A stretch of DNA of 64,000 nt. Origin: Pseudoscleropodium purum. Lineage: Eukaryota > Streptophyta > Bryopsida > Hypnales > Brachytheciaceae. The stretch's first letter is position 1; every line of letters begins with the position of its first letter. This document shows, in pieces, positions 12,201 to 23,700 of this stretch. The DNA is taken from assembly GCA_963969395.1 (NCBI GenBank), contig OZ017797.1, positions 26,040,001 to 26,104,000 on the forward strand. The letters run 5' to 3'. The notes under the pieces are model-generated. The model did not search any database. It was not told the DNA's origin and worked only from the letters and a program-made list of their open reading frames with translations. The position numbers were made by a program, and so were the translations under genes.

Positions 12201-13933
12201 GACAAGTAGAATTGGCATCTAACCCAAGTCGTTTCATATTTTTTGGAGCTTTGTGGAATTAATTATGAAATTTTGAAGTTGAAGTGACAAAGGGCTCTGA
12301 TACCGTTCACCTCCTACAATGTCCACTGTTTGTACATGACTGAAGGCTACAAAAAAGCAACATGTACATGGAGTGTACATTTAGAAAGTGGATGCTTTTA
12401 GAACTTGTGCACTTTTGGAACCTCCTACCTTAGTGTGTTGAGCCCTAAAATGGTTTTACAATGACCAACTCAATTGAACATATTGTGAAAAATATAATTG
12501 AGATGGAGTGAAGGTTTCTATCATCAAAACCAGTGATTCATATGAATGTGTTTGCTGAAAAAGAACACCAAATAAAATGAAGTCCCCCCACATGACCTAC
12601 TCAAAATTCTTAAAATTAAATTAAAAATTAAAATTGTGCTTTGAGTCTTCAATTAGGAATCTTGGTTAAGCACTTTGATAGATTGTGCAATTAGATAAGC
12701 CTTGATGTCAAACTCTAGTTTGAGGACTCAAGAGCTCAAATATCCCCAAACCAATTCATTTTGAATGACAACACCAAAATCCTAAATCTTAAAAGACTCA
12801 AAATTTTCAAAGGATACATCAACAACTAGATCAACTTCTATCGGTTTGTACATCCTTAGTTTGTGTTTTCTTCAATTCTTTTGCTTGAAAAAGTATGTGA
12901 TTTTTCTATGCCATTAATCTTTGCACCTAATTGTATACTAGGACATAAATCAAAATTTAAATTCTATCCTAGTGACCCAACTAAGAAAGTTATTGCCGGA
13001 GATTTTGGACGAGTAGTGTATCCTCCAAAAATAATCTCATATCCTCGAGACCCCACAACGTATGTTCCATTTCCAACTCATTACGTGTATGAGCCGGAGA
13101 ACAAGGATCAAAAGCATTGTGACCTCAAGCAAGGTCAATCAATCCTCTTACAATCTAACTCAATTATTTTAAATTCAAAATATTAGAATGAATAAGGTAT
13201 GAAGATCCATTATCAACTCTATCAAAATATCAACACCTAACATATGAGCATACATGAAGAAAGTTGGGCATGTTAAATTGTTAATAAAAAAACATGCCAT
13301 TTAGAGGAGTTAATTAATAGGTGCCATCATGTGAATCCTTCATTTAGGTGTTCATTATACAAGCATGCCATTTAAAGAAGCTATTGCATAGGTGCCATTA
13401 TGAGAATTCATTGTTTGGGTTTGACATGGGTGTTATTAATTTATAAGTAGGCCTTCTATCATTTTTTGATGCTTTACTTCAATGAACTTTGGAAGTGAAT
13501 ATTTTTCCATATTTGGGTCCAAGTTCTCTTCTTCAACTTCAATAAATTGTTAAATGATTCACATTAATCCTTCATTCAAATTTCCATCAATTTTTGTTCG
13601 TTTGCAAAGAGTGGTAATTATGAGTGCATGTATTATATTATCATTGCAATGTGAAAATCAAGGTCCACTGGGCCATGAGCATAAGGAATTTTTAAGAAAA
13701 AAAAGTTGAGGATGAAATTCTGAAGTGCAACTCTATTGTTGAAAAGCTACAAATGCACATGTAATTGACTTAGTGTGTGAACTTAACATAGTTTTTGTTT
13801 CACTCTAGGTCATGACCGGGGATGGCAATTTTATCCAGGCGACCCTTCTAAAATGCTACCAGCCGGCCAAAAGGTTCCACCCAAAGTTTTTCCTGCAACT
13901 TGGGATGTCAATGCTGATTACTTTTACCACTAA
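9280..13933 (+). CDS. Unrecognised Pro/Trp/Tyr-rich 409-aa protein, seven exons
   Basis: Seven exons splice cleanly: 9280-9672, 10389-10574, 10829-10984, 11775-11846, 11960-12065, 12942-13133 and 13809-13933. All junctions are GT-AG with matching phases (0,0,0,0,1,1), totalling 410 codons with TAA at 13931. I chose the ATG at 9280 because the frame opens there with MPQASASK; an ATG at 9246 is out of frame. The protein is basic and rich in Pro, Trp, Tyr and His. It carries repeated motifs: PFATYHNEP in exon 1 and PFATNHNQV in exon 3; FPRDPSTFQPWPFP in exon 5 and YPRDPTTYVPFP in exon 6; GHKSKFKFYPSDPTKK in exon 6 and GHDRGWQFYPGDPSKM in exon 7; HCELKEG and HCDLKQG at exon ends. There are no membrane segments and no known catalytic motif. 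Short repeated aromatic/proline segments of this kind recall axonemal or microtubule-associated proteins, which would fit a plant with swimming sperm, but that is inference. I cannot name the family. Confidence 0.85.
9779..10100. repeat. Four-unit tandem repeat (about 80 bp) in intron 1
   Basis: The units begin near 9779, 9866, 9943 and 10023. Each contains TTAACAAGGTTTC or a close variant, then GAGAGTTTCAGAGAT, then GAGAATTTTAAAGATATATC or a variant. The repeat lies wholly inside the first intron (9673-10388) of the 409-aa gene. A decayed fifth start may be present near 10085. Confidence 0.8.
12130..12295. repeat. Dispersed repeat R1 (also at 58444-58620)
   Basis: This intronic stretch resembles 58444-58620 in the same orientation. 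The best block is GAATTGGCATCTAACCCA followed by TCGTTTCATATTTTTTGGA and a TTTTGAAGTTGAA tail. The second copy begins exactly where the two segmental-duplication copies diverge, so its left boundary may be a true element end. Confidence 0.65.
12463..12640. repeat. Dispersed repeat R2 (about 170 bp, several copies in the window)
   Basis: The core pattern is TGACCAAnTnnATT, then GTGAAAnATATAATT, then about 80 variable bases, then GAAGTCCCCC and TGACCTACTCAAAA. Related copies in the same orientation lie at about 15442-15600, 21267-21420, 4517-4617 (truncated) and 63690-63845. A more diverged one lies at 52215-52335. Most sit in introns. The family is short, without an obvious open frame, and could be a SINE or MITE. 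Confidence 0.6.
13285..13425. repeat. Two-copy direct repeat of about 75 bp in intron 6
   Basis: Two units share CATGCCATTTA, then TAGGTGCCAT, then TGWGAATYC with similar spacing, the second about 77 bp after the first. They lie in the last intron of the 409-aa gene. Confidence 0.55.
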
Positions 13934-14400
13934 GCTTAACCTCCCCTTTTCTCCCTACATGTCTGAATTGCATTTAATGAATTGGTACCATGCAATAATA
14001 TCAATGCTGATAAATAGTAGCATAAAAATAGGCATTGATTTCATAACATGAAGGTGACCTTTTGAAGGTTGCTACTAATTGAATTAACCACAACATATTG
14101 ATTAATCATTTGTTTGACAAATTAAAAGAGAGAAGCTAATAATTGTAGTTGCCTTGCTCACCATTCAAACACATCCAAATTTCACCACAAAAGGCGTGTG
14201 TGTCTACTTAGTTGCTACTGCTGTATGTCGTCACCATTGAAGGCGTGTCTGTAACGCCCGTACAACATTCGAAAACATCCAAATCACACTGCAAGCCCAA
14301 GAACGGCATCCTAATCATGTTGTGTACCTAGCCTTCAAGCCCTTGATTGTCTAAAGCAATAGGTGCTTCTTGAGCATCTGAAATTGGATCGCCAGAATTA
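13934..14400. other. Gap between convergent genes
   Basis: This is 3' flank of the plus-strand 409-aa gene and of the minus-strand SET gene. No coding frame or repeat of note is visible. The two genes converge here. Confidence 0.6.
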
Positions 14401-14401
14401 C

Positions 14402-17165
14402 AGTAGGAAAGGATGTGAGGGCAAGCATACCAAGACCGATAAGAGTGCGAACAACCTTTCACTCATTTGTAAATCCAAGCGGAGGGGTGGAGCCCCAGCC
14501 TTGTAATGCCTCCAAATCGACGTCGGTTGAACCTGACACATGCATCAACCTCACTACCACGAGCAGCCGACCTTCCACAAGCTCAGGACTGCCCATTGTA
14601 ACCTGCAAGAAATGTGAATCCCCTTTAGCTAGTATTTACACCAAAGCTCCAATGGTTAAAACAAGACCCAATTGATCGATCATCCTGAGAAACATAAAAT
14701 TCAGATGGTACCACTAGAATCAATGAAGAGCATTAAATGTGATGGTCCAAGAAGAAATAGAAGTGAGAAGAGAAAAAGGCCTCATGTGACCTACTGAAAA
14801 GGGCATGAGGACCGCTCAATCTTTCGAGGGTTCATAAGGATGGAACTTCATACATAGGCAAGAAAATTAGTCTCTTACCTTAGAATACTACTTCATCAGA
14901 TACTCCAGAAGTTCAGATTCAGGGAGAACTAAGCTCACGTAGCGAGGCCTTAAATCAAAGACAGTACCTGACTACCTTGAACATAATCAGATGGAACACT
15001 AACGAAGATTTTATGGGGGCAAAAGAGACTAAGCTCACACCACACCTTTTCGCTCTCATATCCTATAGGAGTAACCATATTTTAAAAGTAACACTAAATA
15101 GAATGAAGAGCGTACCAATTGCAAAGAGTCGGGTCCATGGAGTTTTAACCGCACAAGAAGCTCCTGTTGCCACGGAGCTGGATGCTTGAACGAATAGAAG
15201 CTTTCAACTTTTGCCACAAGGCAAGCCGTATCGAGTAGCTGGCCGTCGTAGCGGAGCTCCACCCGATCATTTGGATTGTTGGGCATCATGAAGCCATAAT
15301 CCAACAGCAAGATGTCATTGCTCAAAGGACCGTAATTCAAAACTATGTTCTCTCCTTTCTTCAGGTCTTTCTCAGCAACTACCTGCCACATGTTTCAGTT
15401 CATTATAATCCAGAAAACACAAAGGATTCATTATTATATAGTGACCAATTAAAATGATCATAATATGAAAAATATAATTCAGCTAAGGCCAAATTTTATA
15501 TCAGTGAAGAATATCGCAAGTGTTGGTCAATAAATAAATAAAATTGGACAAAAGAAAGTCCCCCTACGACCTATTCAAAACTGTGAAAGAAATGAGACCC
15601 AAATTAAGTTTCTTGGTACGTTAGGGGTTGCTCTCGTTAAGAGAGTAATTCACGTAAGAGTATTGGACTACCTGCTAATCAAACACCAAAGAGAGTTGGG
15701 AACCCCACTATGTCAAAGAATCACAATACAAAGCAGGGTTGACGAATGTCAACGTCCACCCCAAAATAGCGTCCGTTTTCCGAACGTCCGGATGCACGGA
15801 CGCTAGCGGACGCAGGGTCCCGACCGCCGTCAGAAAGCGGACGGGTGGGGCGGACGGACAGGACGGACGCCCAGATCATGCGGACCAGATTAGTCCGCGC
15901 ATCGATCGGACGGCCGTAATCGGGCGGACGGGGGACAGGCGGACGCTGCGTCCGGACGTCCTGTCAACCCTGTTACAAAGAATGAATGCTAAAACTGTCC
16001 CATTATTCAACTCACCTCCAGTAAAGGCAAAGAGTGAGATGCAGAAGTATGTTGTACAAGACGTCCAGTGGGTGCAAAGCTATGGTTACACATATCCACC
16101 AAAGGCAGAAGTGATGATCTTCCTCCAGAAGTTGTGTGCACATGAAATGCACGGCTTGATACAGCTGTCATCGACCAAGCGAGCGCATGAGGAAATATTC
16201 TATGGTTATTAAATGGGTGATCAAGCTCTGATGCCTCTCCGACAATAGCGGGCATGGCCTTTGAAGCAAACTCATTCAAAAACTTGATTCGCTTTTCCAC
16301 TTGCAAAGTAAAAGTGTATTTGTAGTATGCAAGGGGCCTTGTAAGAAGGATATTTCAGAAGATCGAGATAATGTAGAGGATACCAAAACCCTTAGGCACC
16401 TGATCAGTATCCTATTTTGAACCCTGTTACTAATAACAACTCATCTATTCATACACGTGCTTGAGATTCAATGAACTTGTTGGGTATAAGGATGACTTGC
16501 CTAAATGTAAATATATATGTCTCTAACCAATGATCTTTGATTGGGAATGAAGTTGTCTATTATCTCTTCGATAGTAATCTTCAACCTCCCACTTGGATAT
16601 TGCAGAAGTAATTCATAAATAGTAATAAAAGTTTCATCTCAACAGATTGTTTTCTGTACACAAAGTGACCTCTCGACAGCTCTATAGTGATCTCTCAATA
16701 AAAGCACTCTCCTACATATTGTTTAAAATGATTAAAGTGATGCAAATAGATTCCATATAAAAATGAAAAACACATACAATTGGTTCCCAATAATCAAAAT
16801 AGGTATGCTACTGATCCAGAAGTACAAAAGCATTGTCTCTGAAATAGTGAAATCTTACTTCATAATATCTCAAAATCCTTTATAGATTTGCTTACGCATG
16901 ATTCTTGTAGACTAACCCTAGTAAATTACCCAACAGACATTGCATCAGAGAATAAAATTGGATTGGAATGTTAGGTTAGTAGTTGCATTGGAGATTTGAA
17001 TCATTACCTGGAATGTGATCGAACAATGCAAGCAGCACGGGATGCTCCATGTGCACCGACAGAGAAAGATGAGGAAGAGCAATGATTGTATCTCTAGCTC
17101 GCGCAACGTCAGTGGTCGTCAATCCGAAACCATCACGCGAATTCCCGTGCTGACGCAAGGCTCCC
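14402..17165 (-). pseudogene. Rubisco-LSMT-like SET-domain lysine methyltransferase, damaged
   Basis: Four minus-strand blocks match the plastid/cytosolic SET-domain family that includes Rubisco large-subunit methyltransferase. Block 1 (about 17165-17008) has the SET start, DGFGLTTTDVARARDTIIALP. Block 2 (about 16302-16016) has VEKRIKFLNEF, WSMTAVSSRAFHV and the SAM/substrate motif LPLVDMCNHSF. Block 3 (15382-15116) has VVAEKDLKKGENIVLNYGPL followed by LLLDYGF. Block 4 (14602 down) starts the Rubs-subs-bind domain. Blocks 2 and 3 join in phase. Damage: block 4 has an in-frame TGA at 14461-14459 inside a conserved stretch (GFTNE-stop-KVVRTLIGLG). The exon that should carry the middle of the SET domain between blocks 1 and 2 is not recognisable. 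A hAT MITE sits in the intron between blocks 2 and 3. The gene is probably dead or encodes a truncated product, though an alternative splice could skip the stop. Confidence 0.75.
15734..15972. mobile_element. hAT-type MITE, 239 bp, same family as the 12-kb element
   Basis: The termini are perfect 10-bp inverted repeats: CAGGGTTGAC at 15734-15743 and GTCAACCCTG at 15963-15972. They are flanked by ATACAAAG (15726-15733) and TTACAAAG (15973-15980), an 8-bp target duplication with one mismatch. Just inside the left end, CCAAAATAGCGTCCGTTTT and GGACGCTAGCGGACGCAG closely match the left end of the element at 35491. The right end, ending CGTCCGGACGTCCTGTCAAC, matches that element's right end. The centre is GC-rich with GGACGG/GGGCGG units and has no coding capacity. 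It lies in an intron of the SET gene. Confidence 0.92.
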
Positions 17166-17289
17166 ACACGACCACCTTACTCCTTTACCCACGAAATTAG
17201 ACTCGGTTCACCAACCTCCACGCTCGTGCTACAACATCGCCGCTACAGCAAGCTCACCCTTGTGGTCATGTCACCAGATTCGGGCTCCA

Positions 17290-17770
17290 AACCCTAAAAT
17301 TACAATGACATTTGCGGGAATTTCAGCTGTAGTGGGATCCGGGAAGTCAAACGGTGGAATGAGTGAGCGAGTGAGTGTCAAGTAGACAATTGCGATGGTT
17401 TTCTTCATCAACTGAAATTTCATGGAACTGAGATTCCTCGAAACCCTACATGGACGTTGCCATGGTGGGATTTTCAGCAACAATGGGACTCTAGGATGCC
17501 AAACAGTTGCATGAGTGAGTGATGTCAGTTAACTACAACGGTTTTCTCCATCAATTAAAATTCATGCAATAGAAACTCCTCTAAAACCCTAAACCCTACA
17601 TGGACATTGTCAATTTGCAACGGTGGTCTTGCAGCTACAATGAGACTCTGGGAAGCCAAACAACCTCATGAATGGCAGACTGTGTTTTAGTTAATAGCAA
17701 TGGTTTCTTCATCAACTGAAATTTCATGCAACCGCCATTCCTCTAAAACCCTAAAACCTAAATGGTCTAA
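17290..17770. repeat. Three-plus unit tandem repeat (about 145-160 bp)
   Basis: Units are anchored by TCAACTGAAATTTCATG (near 17408, 17551 in diverged form, 17711), by AAACCCTAAA or AAACCCTAC, and by CAGC-ACAATG-GACTC blocks. The units also carry CCCTAAA motifs resembling plant telomere repeats. The array begins just upstream of the first SET block and may have grown from that gene's 5' region. Confidence 0.7.
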
Positions 17771-17799
17771 GTGGAAGTGGGATGTTCAGTTAAGGTAGA

Positions 17800-20700
17800 C
17801 CAACTTATTTTACCACCCTGTTTAGCAATCTGGATATTTTAGGGACATTTTCTAGAGGGGTGGATATTTCTTATAGGTGTGGGCTTGATCCACAAATGAA
17901 ATCTAACAAGAATTAAAAACATCCGATTAAAATTGTAATTTCTACAAAAATTTTGAATGATTTGCTCTAAATTACAAAACTCTTTATAGAGTGGAATTGT
18001 AAATGTCATATTAACAACCTATAACCACCATAGATTGTATCTATTAGCATCAATCAATGATTGACATGTTATCCAAGTTGGAATTAATGGGTTGATTTTG
18101 TCAAAAAATAAATGAATTGAGATGAAATTTGTGGTGGTAATAGGACCAAAGGTAGGATGGCAATAATAGGAAGATGCCAGCTATGGACTTATCCACTTTA
18201 CTTCTAGACTTTTGGAGCTTCATGAGAAAGTACGTGTAAATGTTAGACTTTTGCAAGGTTTCTTCTTCAACCACAATTTCAAGCAACAAGTACTTCTTTA
18301 ACCCATAAACAACCTTATGGATGTTTTTCAACTGATGAATGACAAAAAATTTCTTCATGTAGGACAAGAGTGCAACTATTCATCTTTAGAATTTTGTATG
18401 AAAAGGAAAGGTCTTCTACAATAGTTTGACTTCTAATAAGTGCTTTTGCATTTTTTTAACTAACATTCCACATGGTACCAAAACAAATGATTTCCACACT
18501 AATTAGCTAGGTTAACTTTTGAAGAACAAGTTGGTCTCTATAGAAATCATCTATTTTGGTATTGTAAATTGTTGGTTAAAAATATGCAAAAGCATTCATT
18601 AGACCAAAGTCAAATTGTTATAGAAGATCTCCCCTTTTCACACAAAATATTTAGGATGAATATATAGTTGTACTTTTGTCCTATATGAATACATTTTTTA
18701 TTATTCGTCGGCCAAAAAATGCCTACCATATTTTTTATGGGTTAAGCAACATGGCAAACATTTTTTGGTCAATGAATGACATTGAAATAGTTGGTTGTCT
18801 ACTAAATGGAAAAGAACTAGTTTTCATCCATTTTTTTCTTTCCAGTAGCCTTGAAGTCATGCACCATCATAGAATGTGATATTGAGCATCATTGAATGAA
18901 CTAATATTCATAAAGAGTCCTAGACTCTTAAAAAATAGCATTCAATCCACACTACCTATCTTATAATTCCTATACCCTAGCTATTTTCTCCACTAACTTG
19001 TTCTACATTTGACATACTTTCTTATTTTGAGGTAGGGCACTCACATTTGCACATCACTATGATAAATAGTGAAGAGAGCTCTACAAGAGAAAGGAGTGTT
19101 TTAAGTGAGTTTTTAAGTATAGTCCTAGACATAAGATTTTAAGTTATAACCTTTTAGAAGATTTTCAATAAAAATTTACTAGAAATACATGTATGTTCAT
19201 TCAAATTTCACATAAAATTGACATATAAGACTAAAGTTATAAGCAAAAAAACACTTATTTGAGGCCAAGGGGACAAAAAATGAGGATGTGTTTCATGCAA
19301 TTACCTACAAGATTTGTGAAATATTGAATGCACTTCTTGCATTGTGTAGAAATTGCATGGTGGTGTGTAATAAATTCTTAAAAAGTTTAAAATGATAAAT
19401 TTTATAATCAATTTTCAGGAAGATCACTCCTTGTAATTTAAGGTATATACTTGAGCAAAGCCAAGGTGTATATTTGATTTGGTGCTATTTACTTTAATTA
19501 TTGTATTTAAAATGATGACATTTTTACTTAAAAAGCTACAAGGGACATATTTCCAATACCTTATGTTTTTTGTAAATTCATTTATGTAGTTATTCAACAT
19601 GCCCTAAAGTCTCATTGTTCTTTTAGACTTTAGGGGTTAAAGCCTCCTGTGGTCTCAATATTTGTCATGATTTTCTGAATTTTTTTTGTAAAGAAAAAAA
19701 ATACATTAGCTTTCTAGAAATATAATTTTAAAAATTTCAATCAAAATCTAGGAGCAAAAGTTATGGCACCAAAAGCCCACTTTTTAGTTCAAGGGATAGG
19801 AAAAGAATCCTCAAAGAAATTAAAAGTAAAGAATTTTGAAAATTTATTTCATATAGATTGTGTTTTTATCTACATGGGAAGCTTTGATTTATTCCATATG
19901 GATTTGTTATGTAAAAGTTATGGGCAATCTTATTTTGAAGGCAATTAAAGCATCTTATTGAAAAAACAACTTGTATGATTCATTTCTAAACTCAATTTTC
20001 ACAATTTAAAAAAGAAAGAATCATAAGGTTAATATTTCTTGCTACATTACATAATATTTGGGAGGCAAGTAGGACTATTTGAAGCCTATCATTAGAAGAG
20101 TTTTGGGGGGTCCAAAAGCCTATTTTGGGCCTATTCCCCCATAGTTGTTCCCCACAGCGAGGGGAACGGCCCATTGTTAAAAAAAAAATTTCATAAAAAA
20201 AAAAAAAAAAATTTTAGTCTCCAGATGCAAATTTTTTTTAAGAAAATAAACAAATTAAAAATTAAAAAAATTGGTCAATGACGCGGTAGGGTCTCGGCCA
20301 CATCAAATCGTTGCGCCGAATTTGTTTTCTACGTTCGCAGACTATGATAACTTGCAAGCATCCAAAGGCCCCAAAAATCTTCTAATATCTTCTTGTTGTT
20401 CCCTTACTAGGGATAAAATGAAGCCCTATCAAAAAAAGAAATTTTTAAAGTTGAAAAAAGATTGAAATTTTTTGAAAAATGATGCAGCACTCTCTAAACT
20501 ACATTAGACTTAGTTGCTCTTAGTGTTCCCAGCATTTTCAAAGATGGGGAACTTGTAGTCTTGTAGAGCCTTCAAATCTTATATAATAGCACAATTTCAC
20601 CGTTGAGATTAGTTGATTCAATTTCATCTTAGAACTAAATATTCATAGTTTAAATTTTTCCTCAACCTTGAACCTTTTACTACTAAATAACAAATTCTTA

Positions 20701-23700
20701 ATGAGTGAAAAGTACTGGAAGCTAAGTGTGGTGAAAAAAGACACTATTTTTTTCCAATGTTTGGGGATATAAGGTAAACTAGTCAATTTATGACTAGAAG
20801 AAGATCCATCACAATCAAATGCAAAATGACCCATTAAAGTCTTGCAACAACCCATAGCAAAAAAAATTCAAAAAACGAGACTTAGACACAAACTTTAATT
20901 AAATTAGTGGCAACAATCAATGTTTTGAATGATGAAGTTGGATTGATTAGTGACTTCTGCCTTTTAAGTATAAATTGAATTCAAGAAGTAACTTTTTTAG
21001 GCCTTTATGTTGTGACCATGTTAGGAAATCATTGTGATAGCTTCCAATGAAGAAAATGACCATTATATAGATACACTTCTTGGATTGCACTTTGGATTGC
21101 AACTTTAGAAATCTTTTTGCAGTTTTAAATTGGCAAGAAATGTCTCTAACATCTAGTACAAAAACCCACAAACTTGCAAATTTAGTTAATCAAGAAAAAC
21201 CAAACATTTCCATTTTGTTTTGAGTGCTTTTAGGAGAAGATCTTTAGTACTTACATCAAAAGAATGACCAATTTGATTGATTATACTATGGACAAATATA
21301 ATTCAAATGTTGCCAAATATTTTAGACCAAGAATTAATGAAGAACATTGCATTTGTTAGGTGACTTTAGAAAGTAGACAAAAGCAAAATGAAAGAAAGTC
21401 CTCACTAGTCAAACTTGAAACCTAGAAAAACGTCAGGCCAATTTGGGCCTGTGGAGCTAAGTCGTACCTCACCTTCTAAGTCTCTTGTTCTTGCTCTAAC
21501 TCCACTTCAAGTGTAGGATCTCCAATAATTTAGATGTCAAATGCAAACTGACTCAAAAAGAAGAAGCAGGGTCATCAACAACCAAAATAATACAATTTAG
21601 ACACAGATTAGCATTAAGAGACACTATAGCAGCAATTCAGCTGCAGCACCCCAACAACAATTCACCGAAGCAACTTTCTCTTCTTTGCATTAACCCTTAA
21701 ACACACAAGCATCCAAGAAGTGGATGTGACTTGGTCAACCTCGAATACAACTTTTAAAATAACTTTTTAAAATTTGATTTCAACTAAGAAAACAAAGCTT
21801 GACAAGTTTTATTTCTATTCTACATTAAAGTTTTGAGAAATGTCAAAATTGAAAGAATTATTGCAATTGAAAGCTTCGTGTGTTAAAATCCAAATAACAC
21901 AATATGGTGTGCTTTTCATTCATATTTAAAAAAAAAATTGTTTTGAATTTAAATTATAAAATTAGGTTTTTCATTCCATTCTTCATTTATAGTAAAAATT
22001 ATAGATTATTCTAATATATATATTGTAATTGATATAATTTTCTTTCTACCTTTAGCTTTGAAAAATCACAATAATTTTATTTTTCCTTCAAAATTTTTGA
22101 AAAAATACAAAAGAAATAGAAAATTTATCTTTCTACTAGATAAAAATATAAATTTTTTTTACATGAATTAAATAAAAGTATAAATTTGGTTTGATAGTCA
22201 AATTTGACTTCAAGATGTTTGATGTAGCTATTTTGTGTGTCAAAAATAATATAATGAATTGAAAATTTTTCATGCTAATTTCTATTTCTACTTTTACTTT
22301 ATGAGAAAATTTCAAATAATTTGGATTGTTTTTTCTATTTATACTCATTTATGTTCATTTATTGATGATCAATAAAAATGATAACAATTAGAAATTTTCT
22401 CAAACAAATTGCAATTTCTCAAAGTGATATAAAATTCAGAGTTTCCAGTAGTAAAAATATACGGTTCTTGTTTGAATACTATTGAAAAGGCTAAAATTAG
22501 CTCAAATAAGAAGTTTGACCATTTCACAATGGATCAAGTCTTTAAGGGGTTAAGGTAGGTACTCCCTAAAATCGCCATTTTTTGCTACTAAGAGTATTTT
22601 CTATTATTAGACAGGTCAGATTTTCATATGTTCTTATTGGCAAGTAAAAGGAGGTTCCAACACACTAGAGAACATGACATTTTGATATTGTATGCAAAAG
22701 TTATTAAAGAACAAAGTTAGGTTCTAAAAGCGTTTTTTCTACATAGGTTCAAAACTGACTTTGGAGATGTATATATAGTATAAATGACGGTTTAAGGTCA
22801 GTGACACATTTGGGTGTACCTACATGTAGTCTAGGTTTTGTTTAGTTTACCAAAAACCCAAGACTAAGTATAGGGGTTCCAAATTTCTAGAGGAATGGTC
22901 AAATTGTCTATTGTTCTGTGGCTAAAGTCACATGTATATTAGATTTAGGAAAATAAAAATAAAAAAAATAAAAAAATAAAAAAATAAAAAAAATAATTAT
23001 ATATATATATAAGTTGTTTAGTTTGTAAAATTAGTTTTTTCACACTTATTCCCAAGGATTTAAATTTTGTTGACAATCCTTTACAAATGTATGCAGACAC
23101 AATGAATGATGTCACAATCCTATATAGTGTTCTAAAGGTGTGCAATACATCTTTGGCAAGACGTCAGGCTAGGCAACACGTCTTATATATAGATGCAGCC
23201 TATGACCTAATCATATATATGTAAGATAATACTTTTAAAATATACAAATAATTCTTTAATTAACACCTTTTTATGTGTTGGGCAATAGGGCTAGTAATTG
23301 CTCTTTCTAAGTTTTTCGAATCTATGTACAAAATGACTACACGTAGTAGTCTCAGTGGTCAATACGTCCAGTATGCAAGGTATGAAATGTTTAGGACAAA
23401 ATACCAAATTCTTGGTCTTCGAGCTTTCTCCTTTCTTTTAAGATTGGGCAACAAGTCTTAGGGCAATAGGTCCAAAACCACAGGATGAGTCGTCCCTAAA
23501 CATACACAAACATATATCAACCACAAAGAACATATAATCTCACGTTTCCGTCCAATTTTAAATCCAAGATATGAATTACAAGTTTTATTTTAAAAGTATG
23601 ATAGATAGTCCAAACAAGGTTCACGGCCTAAGGGCCGTTCGAAAAAGTTGGAACCTTTTTGTTTTATTTATTTAGTTTTCGATCAATTCATTCAAATTTT

